From: Marisediminitalea oceani
Lineage (GTDB): Bacteria > Pseudomonadota > Gammaproteobacteria > Enterobacterales > Alteromonadaceae
Assembly: GCF_003731635.1 (NCBI RefSeq)
Contig: NZ_RCUA01000089.1
Coordinates: 1-64,000 of the forward strand
Reading direction: 5' to 3'
Length of the DNA stretch: 64,000 bases
The notes beneath the pieces were generated by a model. The model saw only the letters and a program-made list of their open reading frames with translations. It searched no databases and had not been told where the DNA came from. This document shows, one piece after another, positions 43,583-53,671 of this stretch (positions are counted from its first letter, which is position 1; each line of letters opens with the position of its first letter). The translations under genes and the position numbers were made by a program.

Positions 43583-45646
43583 TTAGATTGCATACTTGAT
43601 GTTGAACGAAACGAAGTCGCGATCAGCCAGTTGGTTGGTGGTACCGATACCACCCCAGAATGCACTATAAGAGGCTGTTGCCGACCATTTACTCAAGTAA
43701 TCAAAAGTGAATGAAATATTGGCTGATTTAGTATCTTCAGTGAACAGGAATAATGGATCCGGTGTAGTACCTTTCACATCATGAGAGAAGGTCATACGAG
43801 TCCGCAGGTTAATACCTGAAAATACGTTATTGTGATCAGCCACTGCCAGTAGTCGATAACCCCAGGCATCATCCGTAGCAAATGGGTTAGTTTCAGGTCC
43901 GTTTGATAAGCCTGTGTGTAAACCAATACGCGGATTACCTGTTTCAGTAGGCTCCAGCGACGGTGTACGGCCGGTACCCGGCGCGTTAAGACGCACAACC
44001 GATGGGTCCGGGAAGTCAACAATATTAACATACCCTGCTTCACCCAGCAGGATCAGGTTGTCAGTACCCAGTGCCGGACCAAATACGTGAGACACGGTAA
44101 ACTGTGCCTGCCAGGTATCAGAAAATACATAACCCTGAGCCGTTTCGCCCGGGCCAACTGCACGGTCGATGTTATTTAACTGGGAAATACCGGCCAGATC
44201 AGGACGCAGACCTGCGTTCGCTAACTGTTCAGGCATACCCATATAAAGTAATTCTACGTCATCAATCTGTAGAGGCTCATCCTGACGATAAGCAAATTCA
44301 CCGGCAAGGGCTGTGGTACCGATATTGGTATTAAAGCTGAAACCGTACAGTTTAATGTCTTCAGGATAATAGAACTTCGCTTCAGTGAAAGCCTGCAGCT
44401 CGGTAATGTTATCGCGGTTAATGTTATGACTGGCGATATAAGCCAAATCTTCAGCAATGGCCGCACTGGTAAAGTTAGACGTTTCACCAGAAATTAGCGG
44501 GCGCTGACTGTGGTAGTTAATGTGATAGAAACTCATTTCCGTTTCATTCAGCGCTTCGGCGAACCAGGTTAAACGTAAACCGTACTGGCCCTGATCGTCT
44601 GCATCCACATGAGCGGCGTCACTGTATCCACGGATGGCCACTTTTGTTGGGTAAGCAAGATAAGCCTGACCAATTGCCGCAGGGTTACCGCCGGCGCGCA
44701 GGGCGTCACCAAGACCATTCAGCGAAGACAGCAGGTAGTCCAGATCGATATCCGGGTTACCGGTAAAACCAAGCTGGATATTATTTGCCTGACCGCCCTC
44801 ACCGGCGAAATCGTTGGTGGCGAAGTAACTACCGGCAACCGGTAACCAACTGCGCTCCCACTCATACTGATAATAGGCCGATACGCTGACATTCTGGGTT
44901 AAACCCAATTGCGCGAAAACCATGCCTACCGGAATAAAGACTTCTTTAAGTTCTGCACCAGGAGTACGGGCGCGGGTAACATCCACAGGGTTAGTGGTAT
45001 TGATACCATGCTGAATAAAGGTACTCTCACCCCAGCTTACTACCTGCTGACCAACACGCACGGTTAGCGGGTTATCGCCAATCCACCAGTCGCCATAGAA
45101 GAATGCGTCCAGCAGACGTACGTCGGTACACAATAATTCTTTAGCTCTTGGATCGTCGCAAAGCTCAGTGTTATTACCGGTAATCGGGTTATCCCATGGA
45201 CGGTCGTTGTCCATTTGCTCAAAGTCATAGAACCAGAAACCGCGGGCAAAAAAGCCGATATCGCCATAGCGAATGTCTAATTCGTGGTTACCGGAGATCT
45301 GGGTTGAGAATGCTTCGCCTGAATCATGCGCCAGGTTACCCAAATCGCCGTTACTGGAATAGGCACCATCAGCCAGCGCCCACACATCGGCACTGGGGTA
45401 AATAACGTTGGTCGCCGCATTATAGCCAGACCAGTTAAACTGAGGATGATTACTGTTACCAATTAGACTGTAGTCGCGGTCTTCAACGCGAATACTGGTA
45501 GCGAGTGTCAGGTTTGTATCCAGCGATACGGATACATCACCAAAGTCCCATGAAGCGGCACCAGCTGGTAGCGAGGCGGCACCTAGAAAGGCAAAAATTC
45601 CAGCTGCGATAGGCGATTTCTTAAATGCGCTAAGCCTGGTTATCAT
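43583..45646 (-). CDS. DUF1302 outer-membrane beta-barrel protein
   Basis: This 687-residue protein has a signal peptide (about residues 1-30) and a body rich in alternating aromatic/polar strands, as in the DUF1302 family. Landmarks are ASWDFGDVSVSLDTNLTL, QVVSWGESTFIQHGIN and a C-terminal FVSFNIKYAI strand, though it lacks the usual terminal Phe. DUF1302 is predicted to be an outer-membrane channel. It is first in a transcription unit that continues with DUF1329 and, after a hairpin, YCF48 and RND genes. AGGAG lies ten bases before the ATG. Confidence 0.87.
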   Translation of the reverse strand: MITRLSAFKKSPIAAGIFAFLGAASLPAGAASWDFGDVSVSLDTNLTLATSIRVEDRDYSLIGNSNHPQFNWSGYNAATNVIYPSADVWALADGAYSSNGDLGNLAHDSGEAFSTQISGNHELDIRYGDIGFFARGFWFYDFEQMDNDRPWDNPITGNNTELCDDPRAKELLCTDVRLLDAFFYGDWWIGDNPLTVRVGQQVVSWGESTFIQHGINTTNPVDVTRARTPGAELKEVFIPVGMVFAQLGLTQNVSVSAYYQYEWERSWLPVAGSYFATNDFAGEGGQANNIQLGFTGNPDIDLDYLLSSLNGLGDALRAGGNPAAIGQAYLAYPTKVAIRGYSDAAHVDADDQGQYGLRLTWFAEALNETEMSFYHINYHSQRPLISGETSNFTSAAIAEDLAYIASHNINRDNITELQAFTEAKFYYPEDIKLYGFSFNTNIGTTALAGEFAYRQDEPLQIDDVELLYMGMPEQLANAGLRPDLAGISQLNNIDRAVGPGETAQGYVFSDTWQAQFTVSHVFGPALGTDNLILLGEAGYVNIVDFPDPSVVRLNAPGTGRTPSLEPTETGNPRIGLHTGLSNGPETNPFATDDAWGYRLLAVADHNNVFSGINLRTRMTFSHDVKGTTPDPLFLFTEDTKSANISFTFDYLSKWSATASYSAFWGGIGTTNQLADRDFVSFNIKYAI

Positions 45647-45845
45647 AATTTTTATACTCCTGATTCAACAGTAACCTGCTGATAAAACGACAAACTCATC
45701 GGTTTATTTAACAAAATGATTACATCATTTTACACAGATGGCAAGAACTAATCGTACCAGTTGAAAAAAAGCCGTGTTTTTAATCTGTTACAAAAATAGC
45801 GTCTGGTGAAAACGTTCTTAACCGCTTGATAGTTATAGTTCAAAT

Positions 45846-46082
45846 TCAGGCGATGCGCTCAAAAGATTTAATTTTATTTTGTGCGCTAACCACGAGTCTG
45901 AAGCGGCCATAAAAACCCCGACTATCAATAAATTGGCGAATGCGGCCCGATGGTACCTGCACCCGCTCGCCAGAATCAGCGGTCAATACCACTACGGGTA
46001 TCGAACCGCTGTAAAGGAGCTGACACTGGTGATATGGCTCATTTACCGAAAAAAAATACACTTTATCGGTACTATGAATCAT
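45846..46082 (-). CDS. DUF2835 family protein
   Basis: This 78-residue protein matches DUF2835. YxxCQxLYSGSIPVVVLTADSGERVQVPSGRIRQF (landmarks ADSGERVQVPSGRIR) is followed by GFYGRFRLV. The family is small, cytoplasmic and uncharacterised. Its first 11 bases overlap the end of pepN, so translation is coupled and the pair is an operon. Confidence 0.85.
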   Translation of the reverse strand: MIHSTDKVYFFSVNEPYHQCQLLYSGSIPVVVLTADSGERVQVPSGRIRQFIDSRGFYGRFRLVVSAQNKIKSFERIA

Positions 46083-48672
46083 GTCCGTAGGCCAGAGCTT
46101 TACTGACTTTTTCGTAAAGATCCTTACTTAATGAGGCATCATCAAGCAAACGGGACAGTTGCTGTCGCATCAGGGCCTGACGCGATGGCGCAAAGTGTTG
46201 CCATTGGGTTAACGGCGTGACTAACCGTGAAGCCACCTGCGGATTGGTTTTATCCAGCTCCAGCAGATAGTCGGTCAGGAATCGGTAACCACTGCCATCA
46301 TCGGCATGGAAACCTGAAGTATTATAAAACGCGAAGCTACCAATCACCGCGCGAACCCGGTTAGGGTTTTGCTGGCTGAACTGCGGATGCTGTCGCAATA
46401 GCGTAAGTTGCGCCAGAATATCACTGCGATCGCAAGTGGCATGTAAACCAAACCACTTATCCAGCACCAGCGGATCGTCGCGCCAGCGTTGCTCAAACTC
46501 ATTCATCAGGTTATTAAACAACACTAAATCAAACTGTTGCGCAGCTTTCAGTGCACCCAGCGTATCTGACATGTTGTCGGACCCTGAGAACTGGTTAGTA
46601 ATCAACGTTTCAGCCAGTGGTAATTCTGCCAGTAGCGTGAGCACCACATTCTTACACCGCCGTGAACTAACCTGAGCCGGCTCATAGGCATAAGAGTCTG
46701 ATTGATTGGTTTGGTAAATTACCAGTAACAAGTCAGACATGAACTCAGCCAAATCGTGGCTAAAGGTTTGTCTGGCTTCGTTTAAGGCATGTACATCGAT
46801 ATTCTCACGGGTCTGGCACAGGGTTTCAAAGCTGGGTACCACCAAACATTCACCGAGAATTTCCGGATTATCCTGGCTGGCTTCAACGGCCTCATAGAGC
46901 CCCTGCCAGATGGCCTTTTCTACCTGCTGCGGGCTGCCCTGATAATATTGCTCAATGCACCAGTTATACAGCTGCTGAATAGCATCCCAGCGGCTAAAGG
47001 CATCGTTGGCAAAACGAAAAGTATGCAGCCACTCTAACGGCGTGAGATCGGAAGTGAGCTTAACCGGCGCGGAAAAATTACCCAGTGCTACCGGCGTTAT
47101 ATCACTTCCTTTACCGGTAAAAGTTAATTCAGTTACCGGTTTATCCAGAATAACCAGATTATCGCGGAACATGCCGCTATCTGGTGCCACGTGCTGACCG
47201 TCAGCTGCCAGAAACTCAATTTGCAGCGGGATATACAGGTCTTGTTTTTCCGACTGATCAGCGGTTGCCAGGTTTTGCTGAGTCAGCGTTACCGTAAGTT
47301 TATCGCTGGCGGCATCATAAGCACGTTTAACCTCAACGCGAGGTGTGCCCGATTGACTGTACCAGCGGGAAAAATGCTTTAAATCAATATCGGTTGCCGA
47401 CTGCATGGCTGACACAAAGTCATCACAGGTAACAGCCTGACCGTCATGACGGCGGAAATACTCATCCATCCCGGCACGAAAACCGTCTGCACCGAGCAGT
47501 GTATGCATCATTCGGATGACTTCAGCGCCCTTATCGTAAACCGTTACCGTGTAGAAGTTGTTCATTTCGATAACTTCATCCGGGCGGATGGGATGACTCA
47601 TAGCACTGGCGTCCTCAGCGAACTGGTGCTCACGCATCACCCTGACCTGCTTGATACGGTTACTGAGCGGTGAGCTCATATCGCTGCTGAACTGCTGATC
47701 GCGGAATACCGTAAGGCCTTCTTTTAAGCTTAGCTGGAACCAGTCCCTGCAGGTGACACGGTTACCGGTCCAGTTATGAAAGTACTCATGGGCGATAACC
47801 GACTCTACATTAAAGAAGTCTTCATCGGTAGCAGACGCCTGATCGGCAAGTACAAACTTGCTGTTGAAAACGTTTAGCCCTTTGTTTTCCATGGCCCCCA
47901 TATTAAAGAAGTCCACCGCCACAATCATGTAAATGTCGAGGTCATACTCGAGGCCAAAAACTTCTTCATCCCAACGCATGGAACGTTTTAAAGCTTCCAG
48001 GGCAAATTCGCCACGCTGGCGCTTGCCTTTATCGACAAACAGTTCGAGCGCTAACGACTTACCGCTTTGCGTAACAAAGGTATCGGTTAACTGATCAAAG
48101 CTGCCGGCTACCAGTGCAAACAGGTAGCTTGGCTTAGGAAACGGATCCTGCCATAAAATCCAATGCGTGCCGTCGGTGTTACTGCCTTGTTCAATGGGGT
48201 TACCGTTTGCCAGCATGGTTGGCAGGCTGGCTTTGTCACCAGTAATTTTAACGGTAAAACGCGCCAGTACATCGGGTCGGTCCAGGTAATAGGTGATCCG
48301 GCGGAAACCCTCAGCTTCACACTGAGTGCAATAAACGCCATTAGACAGATACAGCCCTTCCAGCGCCTTATTCTCAGACGGATTAACTTGCGTCACGATA
48401 CGCAGAGTAAAGGCATCGGGCACATTATTCAGTACCAAGCCGCTATCGGTTTGCTGGTAATCACCAAAAGGTAAATCATCAATAGCAACTTCTAACAGTT
48501 GCATATGTTCGCCATCGAGCTCTAACGGCGCGTTGGCGTTACCCTGGCGCTTTACCTGCAGTTCGCTGACCACTTTGGTCGCAGTCGGGTCCAGGGTAAA
48601 GTCCAGGCTAATATCAGTAATTGTAAACTCGGGCGCGCGATAATCCTCGCGACGTTTAGCCACTAGCGTCAT
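46072..48672 (-). CDS. pepN: Aminopeptidase N
   Basis: This 866-residue M1 zinc aminopeptidase carries the exopeptidase motif GAMEN (residues 259-263) and the zinc site HEYFHNW (His295, Glu296, His299), with Glu318 as third ligand (LKEGLTVF). It removes N-terminal residues from peptides in the cytoplasm during protein turnover. The frame extends to TTG 48687, but AGGAG five bases before ATG 48672 fixes the start. The downstream DUF2835 gene overlaps its 3' end. Confidence 0.96.
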   Translation of the reverse strand: MTLVAKRREDYRAPEFTITDISLDFTLDPTATKVVSELQVKRQGNANAPLELDGEHMQLLEVAIDDLPFGDYQQTDSGLVLNNVPDAFTLRIVTQVNPSENKALEGLYLSNGVYCTQCEAEGFRRITYYLDRPDVLARFTVKITGDKASLPTMLANGNPIEQGSNTDGTHWILWQDPFPKPSYLFALVAGSFDQLTDTFVTQSGKSLALELFVDKGKRQRGEFALEALKRSMRWDEEVFGLEYDLDIYMIVAVDFFNMGAMENKGLNVFNSKFVLADQASATDEDFFNVESVIAHEYFHNWTGNRVTCRDWFQLSLKEGLTVFRDQQFSSDMSSPLSNRIKQVRVMREHQFAEDASAMSHPIRPDEVIEMNNFYTVTVYDKGAEVIRMMHTLLGADGFRAGMDEYFRRHDGQAVTCDDFVSAMQSATDIDLKHFSRWYSQSGTPRVEVKRAYDAASDKLTVTLTQQNLATADQSEKQDLYIPLQIEFLAADGQHVAPDSGMFRDNLVILDKPVTELTFTGKGSDITPVALGNFSAPVKLTSDLTPLEWLHTFRFANDAFSRWDAIQQLYNWCIEQYYQGSPQQVEKAIWQGLYEAVEASQDNPEILGECLVVPSFETLCQTRENIDVHALNEARQTFSHDLAEFMSDLLLVIYQTNQSDSYAYEPAQVSSRRCKNVVLTLLAELPLAETLITNQFSGSDNMSDTLGALKAAQQFDLVLFNNLMNEFEQRWRDDPLVLDKWFGLHATCDRSDILAQLTLLRQHPQFSQQNPNRVRAVIGSFAFYNTSGFHADDGSGYRFLTDYLLELDKTNPQVASRLVTPLTQWQHFAPSRQALMRQQLSRLLDDASLSKDLYEKVSKALAYGHDS

Positions 48673-48692
48673 TGCATCTCCTAACAAGATGT

Positions 48693-50156
48693 TTATTTAG
48701 CTGTAGTCACGGCTTGCGGTGGCTCAAGACGGAGAATTTTAATTCCCAGATAAGCATAGATCACCGCCAGAACCGGACTGATTAAGTTAAAGAAGGCAAA
48801 GAAAATATATTCAAACGGATGCACCATTAACACGCCATGCATATAAGCACCGCAGGTATTCCAGGGAATCAGCGGTGACGTGATGGTGCCGCCGTCTTCC
48901 AGGCTACGGGATAAGTTTAGCTGATCAAGGCCACGTTTGGCGTACTCATCCTTATACATACGGCCAGGCATAACAATAGCCATGTACTGGTCAGAAGTGA
49001 TCAGGTTTGTGCCGATACAGGTGAGGATCGTGCGACTCACCATGGCGCCGGCAGTTTTAGCGCCGTGTAAAATAGCGCCAACCGCACGAGTAAGTAACCC
49101 TACCCGCTCCAGAACCGCACCAAATGACATGGCGCACACAATCAGCCAGATAGTATTGAGCATGGAAGACATGCCGCCGCGGCTCAGCAGACTGTTGAGG
49201 TTGTCGTCACTGGTGTTAAAACTAACGCCGTCGAATAAGGCAGTCCAGACCACTTTAAGCGCGCCTACAGAAAATGAATCTGCGCTGTCTTTCATGGTTT
49301 GAATGACATCCGGCTGAAAAATTAGCGCCCAGACGCCGCCTAACAATGCTCCGATACCCACTGCCGGGAAAGCCGGCATTTTGCGTACCGCCAACGTCAG
49401 CAGCACAACCAACGGCACCAGCATAAAGATATTGATGTTAAAGGTATCATCCAGTAATACCTGCATCTGCTTAATTTTCTCAGCAGACTGCACACCGGAT
49501 TCACTGAGGCCAATGATAACGAATAGAATCAGCGCCAGTACAAAGCTGGGAATCGTCGTCCACAGCATGTAGCGAATGTGTTCAAACAGATCGGTACCAG
49601 CCACTGCCGGAGCCAGGTTTGTGGTTTCGGATAACGGCGAAATTTTATCGCCAAAGTACGCACCGGAAATAATCGCACCAGCGGTGATTGCCGCTGACAT
49701 ATCCATACCAGCCGAAACGCCCATCAGTGCCACACCTACGGTAGCTGCTGTTGTCCACGAACTGCCGATACTCATTGCCACCACGGCACAGATGATACAG
49801 GTAGCCGCATAAAACATACTGGGGTTAAGCAGTTCAAGCCCATAATAAATTAAGGTAGGTACCGTACCCGCTAGCATCTAGGTGCCGATCAGTGCACCGA
49901 CAACCAGCAGAATAAGACAGGCGCCCAGCGACACCGAAATGCCCTGAATAATGCCCTTTTCAATATCGTGCCATTTGTGGCCATTCTTCATACCAATAAT
50001 GGCCGCCAGGCCAGTACCGATTAACAGCGAGACCTGATTGGGTCCGTAAGAGGAATTATCGGCGAACAGGTACACGGCGGTACCGAGCATCAGAATGAGT
50101 GAAATTACCGGGATAAATGCGTCTAACAGCGTCGGTTGTTTTATTTCTCTGGTCAT
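48693..50156 (-). pseudogene. nhaC: NhaC-type Na+/H+ antiporter interrupted by an in-frame amber codon
   Basis: Read through, this is a 487-codon NhaC family antiporter. The first 92 codons (ATG 50156, AAGGA upstream) give the N-terminal spans and end in LLVVGALIGT. The remaining 394 codons continue in the same frame with LAGTVPTLIYYG, GSSWTTAATVGVALMG and AGAIISGAYFGDKISPLSETTN, the hallmark core. The only interruption is TAG at 49878-49880, exactly where NhaC proteins usually have tryptophan (GALIGTW[I/M]), a single G-to-A change from TGG. An ATG follows directly, so a second fragment could be translated alone. NhaC exchanges protons for Na+; this copy is probably inactive unless readthrough occurs or the base is a sequencing error. 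Confidence 0.85.
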
Positions 50157-50166
50157 GGTTATTTCC

Positions 50167-51501
50167 TTATGCAACCGAACGATAGAACATCAGCAGAATG
50201 ACCAGCGGGCAAACAAACTTCACATACCATGGCCAGATTTTCCAGAATAAACGCTGCTCCATATCCGGCGCGCTTACCTTAAGCTCAGCCAGGATTTCGT
50301 TGCGTTTCCATACCCAGCCGGCAAAGATACACAGAGCAAAGCCAAGTAACGGCTGACTGTACTTAGTGGTCAGTGCGATAACAAAACCAAACAGCGTAGA
50401 GAAGTTAAAGATGATCAGTGCGCTGGCAACAAAAATAACGGTTGTTACAATCATTACTGCCTTAGGACGGGATAAATTACGGCTTTCCGACAAATAGGCC
50501 ACGGGTACTTCCAGCATTGAAATAGAGCTGGTCAGGGCGGCTATTACCATAAGCGCGAAGAACACGGTGGAAACCACCACGCCAATTGGCCCGATAGTAT
50601 TAAATAGCGCCGGTAAGACGGTAAAAATCAACTGGTCGCCGGCAATCAGCTCGCCGGTAGAAGAGAATATTTCCACGCCATTATTAAGCGCTACATACAT
50701 CGCCGGGATAATCAGCATACCGGCAATAATGGCCACACCAATATCCACCAGGGCTACCGCGGCACCAATGGTCGGTAAATCTTCTTTCTTACTCATGTAA
50801 GAGCCATACACCAGCATGGTACCCACGCCGAGTGACATGGAGAAGAACGCCTGCCCCATGGCATCGATCAGCAGATCAGGATTAAGTACTACTGAAAAGT
50901 CCGGTACCAGATAGGCAGCCCAGCCTTCGCTGGCACCTGGCTGAAAGCTTACATAGACAATCAGTATACCCATCAGAATAAACAGGGTTGGCATGAGGCG
51001 TACAGACCAGCGCTCAATACCCGCTTTTACCCCGCCAAGAACGATATAAGACGTGAGGCTCAGAAACAGCGCACAAAAGATCAGGTTGGTGCTTAGTGAA
51101 TAACTGGTAAGCCAGTCGCTGACTGCCTGAGGCGCAACTGGCCGGCTGGCCGATTCTGCAAAGAAAGCAATCATCCAGCCGCCAACAATGGCGTAAAAAG
51201 CCAGAATCAACGACACCGTAACACAGCCCCACAGGCCGGTAAGCCGCCCCAACGGGTTACTGGTGATTTGACCCAGTGAATCCACCATATTGGCCCGGTG
51301 AGCACGGCCGATAACCAGCTCTGCCATTAATACCGGATACGCCAGCGCGAACGCCAGTAACAGGTAGACCAAAACAAAAGCTGCGCCGCCATTACTGGCT
51401 ACCTGGGTTGGAAAACCCCAGATATTGCCCAGTCCCACAGCCGAGCCGGCAGCTGCCAGTATAAATCCGATACGAGAAGAAAACTCACCACGAACCGCCA
51501 T
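50167..51501 (-). CDS. Neurotransmitter:sodium symporter (NSS/SNF) family transporter
   Basis: This 444-residue protein of eleven to twelve spans has the NSS start GFILAAAGSAVGLGNIWGFP, where the unwound TM1 binds Na+ and substrate, and a later LTSSISMLEVPVAYL region. Bacterial members (such as LeuT and MhsT) take up amino acids with Na+. The stop codon lies ten bases before the nhaC start, so the pair is one operon and links Na+-driven uptake with Na+/H+ exchange. The substrate cannot be given from sequence. Confidence 0.92.
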   Translation of the reverse strand: MAVRGEFSSRIGFILAAAGSAVGLGNIWGFPTQVASNGGAAFVLVYLLLAFALAYPVLMAELVIGRAHRANMVDSLGQITSNPLGRLTGLWGCVTVSLILAFYAIVGGWMIAFFAESASRPVAPQAVSDWLTSYSLSTNLIFCALFLSLTSYIVLGGVKAGIERWSVRLMPTLFILMGILIVYVSFQPGASEGWAAYLVPDFSVVLNPDLLIDAMGQAFFSMSLGVGTMLVYGSYMSKKEDLPTIGAAVALVDIGVAIIAGMLIIPAMYVALNNGVEIFSSTGELIAGDQLIFTVLPALFNTIGPIGVVVSTVFFALMVIAALTSSISMLEVPVAYLSESRNLSRPKAVMIVTTVIFVASALIIFNFSTLFGFVIALTTKYSQPLLGFALCIFAGWVWKRNEILAELKVSAPDMEQRLFWKIWPWYVKFVCPLVILLMFYRSVA

Positions 51502-51581
51502 ACACGTTGTTCCCTTTATTATTGTTTTATATATATTTTAATACTGTCGTTAGTATTTGTGATTTGTGTGTCTGATGCAAT

Positions 51582-51611
51582 GAAAAAAGGGCTGACAGTG
51601 CTGTCAGCCCT
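51582..51611 (-). terminator. Terminator of proQ-prc transcript
   Basis: GGGCTGACAG and CTGTCAGCCC form a near-perfect stem with a two-base centre, followed on the minus strand by a run of six T residues. It lies just after the prc stop codon. Confidence 0.9.
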
Positions 51612-51627
51612 TTAATGAAGCGAACTA

Positions 51628-53667
51628 CTAACCGCGGGTAAGTGCGTATTTCCCCGTATTTACCATATCAAGAGTAATGTTGGCGGCTTCCGTCAGGTAC
51701 GGATCCAGTTCCTCAAGCTCTTCAGGCAGGTCCTCAAGATCTTCAACAACTGGCAGTCCCATTCGGGATAAGCGTTCATTTGCACGGGTCAGTGCTTGTT
51801 GTTCGTTCTCTTTTTTCTCGGCCAGTCGCTCTGACTCAACCAGTGAAATAAAGTCTTTGTCTTTATTTTCTTTATATTTTTCGATGTCCTGCTGAATATA
51901 GCCAAACTCAGGATCCTGCATTATGCGGGCGTTGTGTTTAGCAGCCAGTACATCCAGTGCACTCTGGGTATCACCAAAGGTAGTGTAGTTAGCACGTTTG
52001 ATGCTATCCCATGGCAAGGCATTTTCTTCCTGGCTTTCGCCCCACTCTGCCGGATCGATTGGCGACGGGAACGGAATGTCAGGCACGACACCTTTATGCT
52101 GCGTGCTGCCGCCATTGATACGGTAGAACTTAGCAATGGTGTACTGCACGCTGCCCAGCGGGTTTTCGTAAAGGTCGTAAATACGCCCTAACCCTTTGTG
52201 CTGTTGCACTGTACCTTTACCAAAGGTTTGCTCACCGATGATCAACGCACGGTTATAATCCTGCATGGCAGCGGCAAAGATTTCTGATGCCGAAGCACTG
52301 TAGCGGTCAACCAGCACAGTGAGTGGGCCCTGATAGGCCACTTTACCGTCGGTATCCTGATTTACGCTCATGCGGCCGCCTTCATAGCGGATCTGCACAA
52401 CCGGCCCCTGTTCAATAAACAGGCCGGAAACCAGCGTGGCTTCTGATAAAGAACCACCGCCGTTACCACGTAAATCAACAATAATCGCTTTAACTTCTTC
52501 CGACTTCAGCGCATTAATTTCCTTTAATACGTCAACGTGGAGATTGTTATAGAAGCTCGGGATTGAGATAACGCCTACCTTTTCATTCTGATGCGGGCCT
52601 GAGTCAGGCACAAACACTTCAGATTTAGCAGCACGATCTTCCAGTTTAATTTTGTCACGGATTAAGGTTATCACCGACACCGTTGTACTTTCGGTTGCGC
52701 CTTTTTGCACCTGCAGGCGCACTTCACTGCCTTTCGGGCCTTTGATCAGCTCAACCACGTCATCCAGACGCCAGCCAATGACATCCACAAATTCTTCGTC
52801 TTCCTGAGCGACACCGATAATTTTATCTTCCGGCTTGATCGCCTTGGACTTATCAGCCGGACCACCCGGAACGATGCTCTTAATAACGGTAAAGTCATCT
52901 TCGCTCTGTAATACTGCACCAATACCCTCCAGCGACAGGTTCATGTCCATCTGGAAGCGCTCGGCGTTACGTGGCGATAAATAACTGGTGTGCGCTTCGA
53001 TGCTTCGGGCAAATGAGTTCATTACCGTTTGGAACACGTCTTCGCTTTGAGTTTGTTTAAGACGCTTAATGGCTCGCTCGTAACGCTTGGTAAGCAACTC
53101 TTTGATCTTATCCTGCTCTTTACCAGCCAGCTTAAGGTTTAGCGCATCGTACTTAACGCGCTGACGCCATAACTCATCAAGCTCATCCTGATCCACGGGC
53201 CAGGCAGCCTCTTCACGGTCGTAATAAAACTTATCGCCTTCTTTCTCGAAGTTAAACTCGCCGTCGAGCAGCGTTAAGGCATATTCATAGCGACCAATGC
53301 GTGATTCGAGGTTGCGATTAAACATGTCATAAGCCACTTGCAGGTTTCCGCGCAGAATGGCTTCGTCAAATTCATCCCGATGCTTGTTAAATTCAGCAAT
53401 ATCGGACGCTAAAAAGATATTTCGATTTCCGTCGAGAGATTTGAGATAGCGGTCGTACACTTTCTCAGATAACGAATCATCCAGTTTGATCAGTTTGTAA
53501 TGTTCACGGGTGAACAGCGTACTGATGCGCTTTGCCGCAGAGGAATGCTGCGGCTCTTGCTGGAGAATGGGCAGATCTTCGACACTATTGCCAGATGTAA
53601 CCGCACCGGCTCCTACGCTTAACGCAAGAATTGCACTGGCAACGGAAATGCGAAGTATATCTTTCAT
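51628..53667 (-). CDS. prc: Tail-specific (C-terminal processing) peptidase Prc
   Basis: This 679-residue periplasmic serine protease has a signal peptide (about residues 1-22), an N-terminal helical domain, a PDZ domain (about 240-320), and the S41 catalytic part. The catalytic dyad is Ser459 in DRYSASASE and Lys484 in GEQTFGKGTVQ, with the same 25-residue spacing as in E. coli Prc. It degrades proteins with nonpolar C-termini and processes penicillin-binding protein 3. It follows proQ by four bases, the same order as in E. coli. Confidence 0.95.
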   Translation of the reverse strand: MKDILRISVASAILALSVGAGAVTSGNSVEDLPILQQEPQHSSAAKRISTLFTREHYKLIKLDDSLSEKVYDRYLKSLDGNRNIFLASDIAEFNKHRDEFDEAILRGNLQVAYDMFNRNLESRIGRYEYALTLLDGEFNFEKEGDKFYYDREEAAWPVDQDELDELWRQRVKYDALNLKLAGKEQDKIKELLTKRYERAIKRLKQTQSEDVFQTVMNSFARSIEAHTSYLSPRNAERFQMDMNLSLEGIGAVLQSEDDFTVIKSIVPGGPADKSKAIKPEDKIIGVAQEDEEFVDVIGWRLDDVVELIKGPKGSEVRLQVQKGATESTTVSVITLIRDKIKLEDRAAKSEVFVPDSGPHQNEKVGVISIPSFYNNLHVDVLKEINALKSEEVKAIIVDLRGNGGGSLSEATLVSGLFIEQGPVVQIRYEGGRMSVNQDTDGKVAYQGPLTVLVDRYSASASEIFAAAMQDYNRALIIGEQTFGKGTVQQHKGLGRIYDLYENPLGSVQYTIAKFYRINGGSTQHKGVVPDIPFPSPIDPAEWGESQEENALPWDSIKRANYTTFGDTQSALDVLAAKHNARIMQDPEFGYIQQDIEKYKENKDKDFISLVESERLAEKKENEQQALTRANERLSRMGLPVVEDLEDLPEELEELDPYLTEAANITLDMVNTGKYALTRG

Positions 53668-53671
53668 ATTA

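Noticed and set aside
49878-49880. Amber codon reassigned to an amino acid in this organism
   Set aside because: TAG ends an apparently normal gene (lipoprotein, 5636), and one in-frame amber in nhaC does not support recoding.
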